Positions 13,371-21,012 of a stretch of 29,082 bases of DNA are shown one piece after another. The stretch spans positions 1 to 29,082 of IMG/VR virus record IMGVR_UViG_3300044609_001857; one strand, given 5' to 3'. Origin of the DNA: a virus. The stretch's first letter is position 1. Each line of letters begins with the position of its first letter. The position numbers were made by a program, and so were the translations under genes. Below the pieces are notes generated by a model, which saw only the letters and a list, made by a program, of their open reading frames with translations, had not been told where the DNA came from and searched no databases.

Positions 13371-14785
13371 GCCGCATCAGATCCATCGCCAAACTCGTCA
13401 TCCCGCCGGTTTTACAACCCAAGGCATGGGGATCGCCCTACGAGGCTGCCAATTGGTCGCCACGCCGTGGATTTGTGCCGGGCGCAATGCCCACCGACGC
13501 TCGCAATGAACTCACACCGGGCGTTCGTACCGAGTTGGTGCGCAAATCCAGGTACCTCCACAAAAACAGCGGATTCGCTCGGGAATTGGTGGCCAACATG
13601 GCGATCTACTCAACTGGCGATGGCATCAGGACCCAAGCACAGTCGCCGGATTCAGGTTGGAACCGCGCAGCCGAGGAATACTTCTCCCTGTGGTCCGCCC
13701 GTTGTGAAGTCACCCGGCGGTTCTCATTTGAGGAATGCCAAGCGCTTGTCTGCCGTGGCATGGACATCGACGGCGAGTATTTCGTACATAAGACACGCAA
13801 CGCACAAGGCGAGCCACGCATCCAATTGATCGAATCACACCGAATTGGCGACCGCCTCGGATCCACCCAAACCGTGGATGGAGTCGGCCTCGATGGCTGG
13901 GGCGCACCGATCTTTTACCGCGCCATCGAAGACAATGGTGACTTTAGGGACCTGCCGTCCGAAGCGGTGCTGCACATTCACGAACCCGAATGGGCCGGCG
14001 GAGTGAGGTGCCATCCAACCATCCAGCATTCCATCAACCACGTGCTCGATGAAATCGAATTGCTCGCCCTTGAAAAACACGCCGTCAAAGACAATGCCGA
14101 TGTGGCGAGGGTGCTTAAAACGGCACGCGGCGAACTCGATGATACGGGTGACTTCGTCGTCGGCGATGGCGCGACCGGCAATGAGCAAAGCGACCCATTG
14201 TCACTGCAGCGAATCGTCGGCGGAAAGCTCGTGGCGCTCAAACCGGATGAATCGATCGAAAGCTTTCAGTCCAACCGCCCGTCCCCCACTTTCACGGGAT
14301 TTTTGGAACACCTCAGAAGGGATTCAGCTCTGGGCGTGATCCCGTTCGAGTTCGCGGCTGACTCAAGCAAGATCGGTGGCGCTGGCGTGAGACTCGTGGT
14401 GGCCAAGGCAGACCGCCGCTTTTCATTCCGACAGATGATTCTCGAGCGCCGCTTGATCAGACCCGTTTGGTCCTATGTGATCGGCGATGCCATCAACCGC
14501 GGACTGCTCCCCCCAATCGAAGGCTGGTGGAAGATTTCCACTGTCCCGCCAAAACGTGTCACCGTGGACGCCGGGCGTGAAGCCCAACAAAACCGCGCCG
14601 ATGTGGAAATGGGTCTCAAAACCTTATCCGACCACTACGCAGAGCTGGGCGCCGACTTCGGCGAGGAAATCGAGCGCAGGGCCGCCGATGCCAAGCTCAT
14701 CCTGGAAACAGCCACGAAATACGATGTGCCGGTGGGCATGCTGTGGAAGGTGGCTGGAGAGGTGCACCAAGTCGCAACTGGTTAA
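13367..14785 (+). CDS. Portal protein (lambda gpB-type)
   Basis: A 472-residue portal of the lambda family (PF05136). Recognisable parts are the N-terminal WSPRRGFVPGA...NELTPGVRTELVRKSRYLHKNSGFARELVANMAIYSTGDGI and HKTRNAQGEPRIQLIESHRIG. The late GVIPFEFAADSSKIGGAGVRLVVAKADRRF is also typical of this family. Twelve copies should form the DNA channel at one vertex of the head. It overlaps the upstream gpW-like gene by 4 bp. In lambda the protease/scaffold gene follows at once. Here a 2-kb toxin-antitoxin cassette comes between. Confidence 0.93.
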   Translation: MSRIRSIAKLVIPPVLQPKAWGSPYEAANWSPRRGFVPGAMPTDARNELTPGVRTELVRKSRYLHKNSGFARELVANMAIYSTGDGIRTQAQSPDSGWNRAAEEYFSLWSARCEVTRRFSFEECQALVCRGMDIDGEYFVHKTRNAQGEPRIQLIESHRIGDRLGSTQTVDGVGLDGWGAPIFYRAIEDNGDFRDLPSEAVLHIHEPEWAGGVRCHPTIQHSINHVLDEIELLALEKHAVKDNADVARVLKTARGELDDTGDFVVGDGATGNEQSDPLSLQRIVGGKLVALKPDESIESFQSNRPSPTFTGFLEHLRRDSALGVIPFEFAADSSKIGGAGVRLVVAKADRRFSFRQMILERRLIRPVWSYVIGDAINRGLLPPIEGWWKISTVPPKRVTVDAGREAQQNRADVEMGLKTLSDHYAELGADFGEEIERRAADAKLILETATKYDVPVGMLWKVAGEVHQVATG

Positions 14786-14907
14786 GAAGACTGGAAAGCC
14801 TCGTAACGAAAAACTATGCGCGTCCATGTCGAAGACGAAAATGACATCCCAATTTCGACTCCCATACCGTCACTCCGCCGGCGTCATTCTATTTGGTGCA
14901 ATGCGAT

Positions 14908-14964
14908 GATACACTCAAAATGAAAAATACACTTGCAAAGTGTATCCAAGAATAATAGTGTATC
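14908..14964. promoter_or_regulatory. Nested palindromic operator of the AbiE-like cassette
   Basis: An inner perfect inverted repeat ATACACTT-GCA-AAGTGTAT (14927-14945) and outer half-sites GATACACT (14908-14915) and AGTGTATC (14957-14964) share exactly the same centre (14936). The half-sites are 18 bp apart on each side. This matches AbiEi-type antitoxins, which bind two inverted repeats cooperatively to repress their own operon. A weak promoter, TTGCAA (14933-14938) with TAGTGT 17 bp later, would lie inside the operator and start transcription almost at the ATG. Confidence 0.7.
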
Positions 14965-14968
14965 CCCA

Positions 14969-15943
14969 ATGAAGCGCACCCTGCCAGCTCTGGTAGAATA
15001 CCTTGAAAAGCTGACCGGCAGCCCCGTGGACCTCGCACCTGCCGAACCTCGGAGTCTGCCTCTTTTCCTGCGTGAACGCTTTCAACTCCACCAAGGAGAC
15101 ATCTTTGGTCGAAGCTTTATCTTCGCCATCGACAGGTGGGGCGAGCAAGACCCATCCGCCGTCAACTACGCCAATCTAACCGAGTGCTTGAGTGGCCATC
15201 TGGGAGATTCAGTCGTTCTGGTCCTACCTGGCCTCGCCCCGCACATTCGCCAAGGCCTCATCCGCTTGGGGCGTCCGTTCATCGTTCCCGGCAGTCAGAC
15301 CTTCCTGCCCACCGCCATTATCGATCTGCGGGAGCGGCAACCTGGCGTACTTCCCACCGCAAAAACACTCAGCCCGGCGGCTCAATGTGTCCTCCTCTAC
15401 CATCTGGAGCGAGAGAGCATCCACCATTGGCCACTGCAAAAGGTGGCCGAAGCCGTCGGCTACTCGCCCAACATGCTCATTAAAGTGAAGCGCGAACTGG
15501 AAGCAGCGGAACTTTGCGATCCCGTGCGCAACGGCCGCGTTGTCACCCTGCGCTTTCATGTCGAGCGTCGGGCACTGTGGCAAAAGGCCCTGCCTTGGCT
15601 GGCCTCGCCGGTCCGCGCCACCCACTGGGTCCGTTGGGAACAACCACCAACGCAAGCCCTCATGGCTGGCATGACAGCACTCAGCCACGCAACGATGATC
15701 GTCGATGACCGCACGCCCGTGTATGCCCTTCATCACAAGGCATCCAAAGACAATGCTTTCGAAATCTGTGCCGACCGCATCGATGCCACGGCCAGACTCG
15801 AAATTTGGAATTACAACCCGCGATTGCTCACCATCCGCGAGGAAATGGTGGATCCCCTTTCGCTCTTTCTCAGCCTGCGACACGATCCAAATGAGCGCGT
15901 TCAGGACCAACTCGAAACACTCATCGAACAATTCCCATGGTAA
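14969..15943 (+). CDS. AbiEi-like antitoxin / autorepressor
   Basis: A 324-residue protein. Its central winged helix (about 145-195: LSPAAQCVLLYHLE...PLQKVAEAVGYSPNMLIKVKRELEAAELC) is of the MarR/AbiEi type. The sequence after it (RRALWQKALPWLASPVRATHWVRW...LMAGMTALSHATMI) follows the pattern of regulators paired with nucleotidyltransferase toxins. I set the start at ATG 14969, because a TTG at 14933 would place coding sequence on the operator. The gene has no Shine-Dalgarno and may be read from a nearly leaderless message. It overlaps the next gene (ATGGTAA), as toxin-antitoxin pairs do. In known AbiE systems the antitoxin neutralises indirectly and represses the operon. It lies within the phage late operon but carries its own control. 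Confidence 0.75.
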   Translation: MKRTLPALVEYLEKLTGSPVDLAPAEPRSLPLFLRERFQLHQGDIFGRSFIFAIDRWGEQDPSAVNYANLTECLSGHLGDSVVLVLPGLAPHIRQGLIRLGRPFIVPGSQTFLPTAIIDLRERQPGVLPTAKTLSPAAQCVLLYHLERESIHHWPLQKVAEAVGYSPNMLIKVKRELEAAELCDPVRNGRVVTLRFHVERRALWQKALPWLASPVRATHWVRWEQPPTQALMAGMTALSHATMIVDDRTPVYALHHKASKDNAFEICADRIDATARLEIWNYNPRLLTIREEMVDPLSLFLSLRHDPNERVQDQLETLIEQFPW

Positions 15944-16716
15944 GAGGACTCGACCTGTTGCGCGAACGCATGAAACCGCATGAGGGCTCCATCGTGTTGA
16001 TCGGTGGTGCGGCCTGCGACGATTGGTTCTCCCGCCAATCACTCCAGTTCCGTGCCACCCAGGATCTGGACATCGTCCTTATCGTGGAGCTGCTCGGTGC
16101 TGGAGCGATCGAAACCCTCCGCCGTTTCATCCGCGATGGCCAATATGAAACTCGCGCCCGCAGCAACGGCAAACCTGAGCTCTACCGCTTTGCCAACCCC
16201 AAAGACCCGCGTTTCCCTAAAGAACTCGAACTGTTTAGTCGTGGACCGGAAAACATCGACCTCGCTCCTGGGGAAACATTGCCGGTCATCACTGATGAGG
16301 ATTATCACAGCCTGTCTGCCATACTTCTGGATGATAGATACTATGAGTTGATTCGCGTTCACCACGACATCCATGATGGACTTCACTTCGCCAACGCCAC
16401 TTCCCTGATCCCACTCAAGGCCTTCGCATGGCTCGACTTGAAGCGCCGCACGGCCGAAGGCGAAAAGATAGATTCACAAAAGATCAAGAAACACCGCGCC
16501 GATGTCTTTCGCCTTGCCGCTACGCTTCCTGCCGAACCGGGCCCCGAATTGGCGGTAGAAATTCGCAAGGACCTTGGCCGCTTCATGCAGGCCTTCCCAC
16601 CGGACTCCACGGATTGGCAAGGCATCCTCGCCGCAGTCAAAGGCACCGTGGGTGTGAACCTGTCCTCCACAGCTCTGCGTGATGCCATTTTCTCTTACTT
16701 CCGCCTAACCGACTAG
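15937..16716 (+). CDS. AbiEii-like nucleotidyltransferase toxin
   Basis: A 259-residue protein with a nucleotidyltransferase-fold signature. IVLIGGAACDDWF (19-31) is followed by RATQDLDIVL (about 40-49), which supplies the DxD metal-binding aspartates, and a third acidic residue is expected later. The wording SLIPLKAFAWLDLKRRTAEG...KKHRADVFRL (about 150-195) is the helical part typical of AbiEii/MNT-like proteins (PF08843-type). Such toxins transfer nucleotides, reported for tRNA or GTP binding, and stop growth on phage infection. ATG 15937 overlaps the antitoxin stop. The gene is followed by a terminator, so the cassette is a closed unit. Confidence 0.75.
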   Translation: MVRGLDLLRERMKPHEGSIVLIGGAACDDWFSRQSLQFRATQDLDIVLIVELLGAGAIETLRRFIRDGQYETRARSNGKPELYRFANPKDPRFPKELELFSRGPENIDLAPGETLPVITDEDYHSLSAILLDDRYYELIRVHHDIHDGLHFANATSLIPLKAFAWLDLKRRTAEGEKIDSQKIKKHRADVFRLAATLPAEPGPELAVEIRKDLGRFMQAFPPDSTDWQGILAAVKGTVGVNLSSTALRDAIFSYFRLTD

Positions 16717-16800
16717 AATCTAGCCTAAGGGTCTGGGTTGCTTGGGCTGACTCCGACCTGCCGGAAACGCTGATCGTTTGCTTTAACCCTTAGATTTTCG
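16717..16800. other. Intergenic spacer with long-range complementarity
   Basis: AATCTAGCCTAAGGGT (16717-16732) can pair with ACCCTTAGATT near 16785-16796, bridging about 50 bp. It could form a loose stem after the toxin gene. No coding signal. Confidence 0.3.
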
Positions 16801-16810
16801 CAACGCAGGG

Positions 16811-16834
16811 GGCGGGCTTTCGGGTCCGCCTTTT
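16811..16834 (+). terminator. Rho-independent terminator after the AbiE-like cassette
   Basis: GGCGG and CCGCC arms (16811-16830) around a loop with TTTCGGG, followed by TTTTGCTTT. It should end transcripts of the toxin-antitoxin pair, but it also lies in the path of the late operon, so partial read-through or antitermination is implied. Confidence 0.7.
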
Positions 16835-16866
16835 GCTTTGGCTTGCGTTGACACCAACGCTTGGGA

Positions 16867-18141
16867 GTGAACCCCATCCTCTCCCAAAGCCGTGAATGGT
16901 TGATTCAGCCCGAAGCACTTCGTTCAATGGCCATCGCGGCCAGAAGCTTCGACAGCGGAACCATCAATCTTGCCGCCAACAAATCCAGCAGTCCCCTGCT
17001 CACCATCGACAAGGGCGTCGGAGTGATCGCCATTGAAGGTCCGATTGTTCGCAAGCCGGATATCTTTGCCCGAGTCCTCATGGGGGCGACTGACGCTCTG
17101 GAGATCGGTGATGTGATTCGTGAAGCCTCCGAGCGTGACGACATCAAGGCGGTGTTCCTCGATATCGACTCTCCTGGAGGAACAGTGGCGGGCACACCGG
17201 AACTTGCTGCCGCTGTGGCAGCACTCAACGAGCGCAAGCCGGTCTATGCCTTTTCATCGGGCCTCATGGCCTCTGCCGCCTACTGGATCGCGAGCCAAGC
17301 CCGCGCAATCTACGCCACTCCATCAGCCCAAGTAGGATCCATTGGTGTGGTGCAGGCAGTGGTCGACGATTCCGGTGCGCTCGATCGGGATGGCATCAAG
17401 GTCGAGGTATTCTCGGTCGGCAAGTACAAGGCCATGGGTGCACCAGGAACCAGCCTCACCGACGATCAACGCGACCTCATTCAATCGAACCTCGCTGAAA
17501 TCGCCGAAGAATTTCATACCGCCGTCTTGGCGCGCGGCCGATCGATTCCAGCCGAAGCCATGGAAGGCCAAACATTCAGTGGACGGCAGGCTCAACGCTT
17601 CAACCTCGCCGGCATGGTTTCAGACCGCGCCGAAGCCATGAGAAGACTGAGAGTTTATCACTCGTCGGTTGACACGGAATCCAGGGCGATGACCGCAACA
17701 CTCGAAGACCAACTCGCTGAAGCGCGCACCCAGGTGGAAACCATCACCCGCGACTATCAGGCCCAGACCGAACTCATGAACGAGACCTCAGCTTCACTCG
17801 ATTCGCTGCGCGGCGAAGTGGAGCTGCTCACCGCCGAGATCGAAATACTCAAAGCGGAGCGCGACGGCTCGATCGATCAAAATACAGCGATGCAGGCACG
17901 AATTGCCGAGTTGCAAGCGTCCAAAGACGATTTTGAAAAACGCGTTCAAGTCGAAGTCGCACGCGTCGTGGCCTCAACCGGAACCACCATGCCGGCCAAC
18001 GTCACACCTGCTGGCGACCAACAAAAATCGGAAGAGCTGCAAGCCCAATTCAAAGCCATCAACGACCCGACCGAACAAACCGCCTTCTGGCGCAAACTCA
18101 CCCCAGAACAACAAGCCCTGATCCTCAAACACAACGCATAA
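16867..18141 (+). CDS. S49 (SppA-like) head protease fused to scaffold
   Basis: A 424-residue protein like lambda gpC. Residues 50-270 form a ClpP/SppA-fold protease: FLDIDSPGG (98-105), nucleophile Ser136 in GLMASAAYW, and the general base lysine in KYKAMGAPG (about 188). Residues from about 275 onwards are a long charged coiled coil ending in a proline/glutamine-rich tail, the scaffold on which the shell assembles before being digested. I choose GTG 16867, 13 nt after TTGACA. A TTG at 16861 would be only 7 nt away. The gene is separated from the portal by the AbiE-like cassette. Confidence 0.9.
   Translation: MNPILSQSREWLIQPEALRSMAIAARSFDSGTINLAANKSSSPLLTIDKGVGVIAIEGPIVRKPDIFARVLMGATDALEIGDVIREASERDDIKAVFLDIDSPGGTVAGTPELAAAVAALNERKPVYAFSSGLMASAAYWIASQARAIYATPSAQVGSIGVVQAVVDDSGALDRDGIKVEVFSVGKYKAMGAPGTSLTDDQRDLIQSNLAEIAEEFHTAVLARGRSIPAEAMEGQTFSGRQAQRFNLAGMVSDRAEAMRRLRVYHSSVDTESRAMTATLEDQLAEARTQVETITRDYQAQTELMNETSASLDSLRGEVELLTAEIEILKAERDGSIDQNTAMQARIAELQASKDDFEKRVQVEVARVVASTGTTMPANVTPAGDQQKSEELQAQFKAINDPTEQTAFWRKLTPEQQALILKHNA
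17689..18141 (+). CDS. Nested scaffold protein (Nu3-like internal start)
   Basis: An in-frame ATG at 17689, codon 275 of the protease gene, would give a 150-residue protein beginning MTATLEDQLAEARTQ and consisting of the coiled-coil scaffold only. It is preceded by TTGACA at 17669-17674 with a 14-nt gap, the same arrangement seen before eight other genes here, and by GGG just upstream. Lambda makes its scaffold Nu3 in the same way from inside gene C. The separate product is inferred. Confidence 0.65.
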   Translation: MTATLEDQLAEARTQVETITRDYQAQTELMNETSASLDSLRGEVELLTAEIEILKAERDGSIDQNTAMQARIAELQASKDDFEKRVQVEVARVVASTGTTMPANVTPAGDQQKSEELQAQFKAINDPTEQTAFWRKLTPEQQALILKHNA

Positions 18142-18145
18142 TCCA

Positions 18146-19042
18146 ATGGCCAACACACTTACCAACGTCAAAGACATCAAGGTCGCACAGCGGGCGCTCA
18201 TGCCCTTCATGTCGAACCTTCTGCCCGTCACCGCATTTTCAACCGACTTCAGCCCGCTGCCTGCCGACAAGCTCGACACGGTGCGAGTGCCATTGGTTGG
18301 TGCCCCAAGCACCTCCAGTGACTTCTCGGGCGATTACTCAGCAAACGCAGACTCCACGGTGACTGTGGTGCCGGTCACCCTCAACCGTCACAAGTACAAG
18401 ACCGTCCATGTAACGGCTAAGGAGTCATCGGAAACCGCGCTCAATGTGCTGGAAACCCTAGTCGAAGCAGCCGCCCAACAACTCGCCCAGGATGTGCTGG
18501 TCGATATCTTCAGCTGCATCACCTTGGCAAACTTCGGTGCGCCGGGAATTCCCGCCCTTGCTGCCACCGGCTTCGATTACAAAAAGGTGCTCAGCCTGCG
18601 CGAAGCCTGCGGCAATGCCAAAATGCCGCCCAACCCCCGTTCGCTGGTCCTTGATTCCGGCTACTACACCAACATGCTTGCCGATGACGTGGTTGCCAAG
18701 AGCTTCAACCTGAACCTCAACGCCCCTGCCGTCACCGAGGGCATGGTCAAGCGCATCGCTGGATTCAACCTCCATGAAACAACGTTGATTCCGTCGGACA
18801 ACGCGGAAAAACTCGTTGGTTTCGCCGCTCACTCCAGTGCCATTGCGGTGGCCATGCGCTACCTCCAACCGGTGGCCGATTACCAACAGGCTGGAGCCGT
18901 GACAGACCCAACCACGGGCATGACCTTCGGATATCTCCGATTCACCGACACCCGTTCCAACAAGGTCTTTGTCACCCTCGAATGCCTCTATGGCTTCTCC
19001 CCCGCAAAGACCGATGCCCTCAAGCGCATCGTAAAACCATAG
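18146..19042 (+). CDS. Major capsid protein
   Basis: A 298-residue protein directly behind the protease/scaffold gene (4-bp gap), the position of lambda gene E. It opens MANTLTNVKDIKVAQRAL. The central KYKTVHVTAKESSETALNVLETLVEAAAQQLAQDVLVDIF suits the long spine helix of the HK97 fold. SLVLDSGYYTNMLADDVV and GFNLHETTLIPSD suit the P and A domains. No accessory domain is fused. Several hundred copies would form the shell. A strong terminator follows, as expected for the most heavily expressed gene. Confidence 0.88.
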   Translation: MANTLTNVKDIKVAQRALMPFMSNLLPVTAFSTDFSPLPADKLDTVRVPLVGAPSTSSDFSGDYSANADSTVTVVPVTLNRHKYKTVHVTAKESSETALNVLETLVEAAAQQLAQDVLVDIFSCITLANFGAPGIPALAATGFDYKKVLSLREACGNAKMPPNPRSLVLDSGYYTNMLADDVVAKSFNLNLNAPAVTEGMVKRIAGFNLHETTLIPSDNAEKLVGFAAHSSAIAVAMRYLQPVADYQQAGAVTDPTTGMTFGYLRFTDTRSNKVFVTLECLYGFSPAKTDALKRIVKP

Positions 19043-19064
19043 GTCATTTTGATGTGTGGGATAG

Positions 19065-19098
19065 ACACCCTCTCCGGGCAACTGGAGGGGGTGTTTTT
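19065..19098 (+). terminator. Strong terminator after the capsid gene
   Basis: ACACCCTCTCC pairs with GGAGGGGGTGT across a short loop and is followed by TTTTTGTTT. It would uncouple capsid level from the tail genes. The tail genes then need read-through. Confidence 0.85.
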
Positions 19099-19129
19099 GT
19101 TTCCGGGCGATTGACACAGCAACAAGGGC

Positions 19130-19438
19130 GTGAACCCGATCCAAGCCGCGACGGCCGAAGCATTTCATGAGATCCTCCAGGAGTCGGGCGTGCCGGTGGC
19201 CATCAACGGAACGACTTACCTCGCCACCGTATCGACCAACCCAATTCAGATCGAACTCGAAGAAGGCGGATACCGCCAGGATGGATCTATGGTGGTGAAG
19301 ATGCTGGTAAGCCACCTCAACACTCCCCTGCCCAAGTTCAACGACACCGTCATAATCGGCGAAACTCGCTATAAAATTGAGGAGATTACGCGCAAACCAG
19401 GCTCAGGGATCATCAGATACTTGGTCAACAGGAGGTAG
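19130..19438 (+). CDS. Head-tail joining protein (FII-like)
   Basis: A 102-residue protein with a start GTG 13 nt after TTGACA (19111-19116). It is mostly beta strands (ATVSTNPIQIELEEGG, DTVIIGETRYKIEEITRK, IIRYLVNRR), with an N-terminal helix. Size, fold pattern and position after the capsid gene suit lambda FII, which caps the head and binds the tail. Sequence motifs are weak, so the assignment is positional. Confidence 0.6.
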   Translation: MNPIQAATAEAFHEILQESGVPVAINGTTYLATVSTNPIQIELEEGGYRQDGSMVVKMLVSHLNTPLPKFNDTVIIGETRYKIEEITRKPGSGIIRYLVNRR

Positions 19439-19443
19439 GAATC

Positions 19444-19833
19444 ATGAACCAGATCATCGAAGATTATTTGGCCGCGTGGATTGATGGGGCGGATATCGAT
19501 CCAAAACCTGAAATCCTGACAGGAACATCCAACGAAGTACGCGAGCCTGAATCCCATGCCGCCCTGGTATTGGCGGACAATATCGATCACGTGGTGGGCC
19601 CGCTGTACCGCGCCAGCATCAAGGTCGTCATTTCATCGCCAACCGACAATCGCAGCGAGCATTCAGCCATCACCAGCGCGATCAAGATGCTCATGAGTGC
19701 TCCATGCCCACCCGCATCCGGCTTCAGCTCAGCCGGTTTCAAGCAAACAAGCTACACCACTGCCGTATCAGGTGACGGGCGATGGCTGTCCACATTCGAG
19801 GGAGTTCTTGGTGTGGTGTGGGATGCCGGTTGA
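19444..19833 (+). CDS. Tail terminator-like protein (gpU-like)
   Basis: A 129-residue protein: helix IIEDYLAAWIDGAD, strands around YRASIKVVISSPTDNRS, helix AITSAIKMLMSA, then strand-rich TTAVSGDGRWLSTFEGVLGVVW. This alternation fits the gpU tail-terminator fold that caps the tail tube. It is one of few genes here with a textbook Shine-Dalgarno (AGGAGGT, 19430-19436, overlapping the previous stop), 7 nt before the ATG. Its TGA lies within the TTGACA of the next gene. Confidence 0.6.
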   Translation: MNQIIEDYLAAWIDGADIDPKPEILTGTSNEVREPESHAALVLADNIDHVVGPLYRASIKVVISSPTDNRSEHSAITSAIKMLMSAPCPPASGFSSAGFKQTSYTTAVSGDGRWLSTFEGVLGVVWDAG

Positions 19834-19850
19834 CATGCGTCCATGGTGCG

Positions 19851-20165
19851 ATGCCAGCAACATTTGGAGTCATCAACACGCACGACCTTGAGCCCCAGAG
19901 CGGGCATGTGAGCGAGTCCAGCATGGATTCGTCCGTTGAGGTCGCCACCATCCGCGACGAGATGGGGCTGACCAAATACGCCGGCCCCAAGCCGCTCATC
20001 ACGCGCAACGTGACCATCTCAGGCAAAGGCCTTCCCAACTTTTCCGATGTGGCAGTCGGCAGCATCACAGCGCAACAGGTCTTCATCACCTCGGTGAAAC
20101 GCAGCGAGAGCAACGACGACTTCCCCGAGTTCGAGATCGAAGGAGTCATCTACGAGGACGCATAA
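19851..20165 (+). CDS. Tail tube-like protein, paralogue 1
   Basis: A 104-residue protein, ATG 19851 chosen 15 nt after TTGACA. Earlier in-frame codons overlap the previous gene. The C-terminal VFITSVKRSESNDDFPEFEI is nearly the same as that of the next gene (VTVITSVKLSEKNDDFNEFEI), and both contain a preceding beta-rich core (NVTISGKG versus EFTIKGRG). Position and beta content suggest a tail-tube or tube-associated protein. Confidence 0.6.
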   Translation: MPATFGVINTHDLEPQSGHVSESSMDSSVEVATIRDEMGLTKYAGPKPLITRNVTISGKGLPNFSDVAVGSITAQQVFITSVKRSESNDDFPEFEIEGVIYEDA

Positions 20166-20177
20166 CCCACCACTACC

Positions 20178-20513
20178 ATGGCAGTCACTTTCAGCAAAAT
20201 CGGAGTCCAATCCGTCAGCGCCGAACTCATCGAGAGCGTCGAAACCACCAAGTCCCTCGACACCAAGATGATCATGTCGAGCGAGGGTGGATTTGGCGCC
20301 GGCAAGGGCTTTGACCCGAAGTTTGAGTTCACGATCAAAGGGCGCGGCACCACTTCGACCGATGCAGGCGGCACTGCGGCCATGATTCCGGAAGGAATCA
20401 CCGGCGGCGTCACCGTCATCACCTCCGTGAAGTTGAGCGAGAAGAACGACGACTTCAACGAGTTCGAGATCAGCGGCGTGAATTACCCGCAGGCACAAGC
20501 TCTCGGCAATTAA
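20178..20513 (+). CDS. Tail tube-like protein, paralogue 2
   Basis: A 111-residue protein 12 bp after its paralogue. The shared pattern is an N-terminal acidic/Ser-rich segment (SVSAELIESVETTKSLDTKMIMSSEGGFG), a KFEFTIKGRG strand pair, and a C-terminal hairpin with NDDFNEFEISG. A glycine-rich insert (GGTAAMIPEGITGG) is absent from paralogue 1. Two such genes in tandem could give a tube plus an initiator or a decorated second ring. Confidence 0.6.
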   Translation: MAVTFSKIGVQSVSAELIESVETTKSLDTKMIMSSEGGFGAGKGFDPKFEFTIKGRGTTSTDAGGTAAMIPEGITGGVTVITSVKLSEKNDDFNEFEISGVNYPQAQALGN

Positions 20514-20540
20514 ACGGAGCTCCCCCATCAAGATCACCCC

Positions 20541-21008
20541 ATGAAACAAGGAACCACTGTCGCCATCGTGCGCGAGCACGACACGCCGCCAATGAAGAGT
20601 CGCAACACCTCGATGATTGCCGGCGCTATTACTTCCGGTTTCGAATTCGCCACCGAAAAAGCATTCTCCGACACAGTTGAGGATGTGGCAGGCACACCGA
20701 AGCGCACCGTCACTTGGCTGATGAACGCCGCAAAGACTGTCCGTTTTGTTCCAATCCCCAAGGAGGAAGAAATCACATTCTCCGAATTCAAGCGGCGTTT
20801 CCTTTCTCAGGAATGGTGTGAGGCGAACCCCGATCACCCGATCTCATACATGCGCGGAATCATCGAAAACAAGGGTGGGCTCGTCGATAAGATCAAAACA
20901 CTGATGCCCATGCTTTTGCTGCGCAAAGGCAAGCGTGTGGCAATCGTCCCATCCGGCAACGACGAGGCCAGCAAGACCCTGCGCGAAAAGATCCTCTCAA
21001 TCTTCTAA
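20541..21008 (+). CDS. Unknown tail-module protein (155 aa)
   Basis: The protein begins with MKQGTTVAIVREHDTPPMKSRNTSMIAG. It then has strand-rich AGTPKRTVTWLMNAAKTVRFVPI and a helical part EEITFSEFKRRFLSQEWCEANPDHPISYMRGII, and ends KTLREKILSIF. I do not recognise a family. It sits between the tube-like proteins and the G/GT chaperone genes, where lambda has nothing, and ends 4 bp before the next ATG. A chaperone or tail-length accessory is possible. Function unknown. Confidence 0.65.
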   Translation: MKQGTTVAIVREHDTPPMKSRNTSMIAGAITSGFEFATEKAFSDTVEDVAGTPKRTVTWLMNAAKTVRFVPIPKEEEITFSEFKRRFLSQEWCEANPDHPISYMRGIIENKGGLVDKIKTLMPMLLLRKGKRVAIVPSGNDEASKTLREKILSIF

Positions 21009-21012
21009 AATC

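Noticed and set aside
14816-14923. 35-residue frame starting MRVHVEDENDIPIS between portal and the antitoxin gene
   Set aside because: No Shine-Dalgarno or TTGAC element, and it runs into the operator. Probably chance.
18458-20837. Long minus-strand open frames opposite the capsid and tail genes (18458-19315, 20019-20837)
   Set aside because: They are antisense shadows of genes with family matches and conserved order. They have no start signals and their His/Gly/Asp-rich composition is typical of reversed GC-rich genes.
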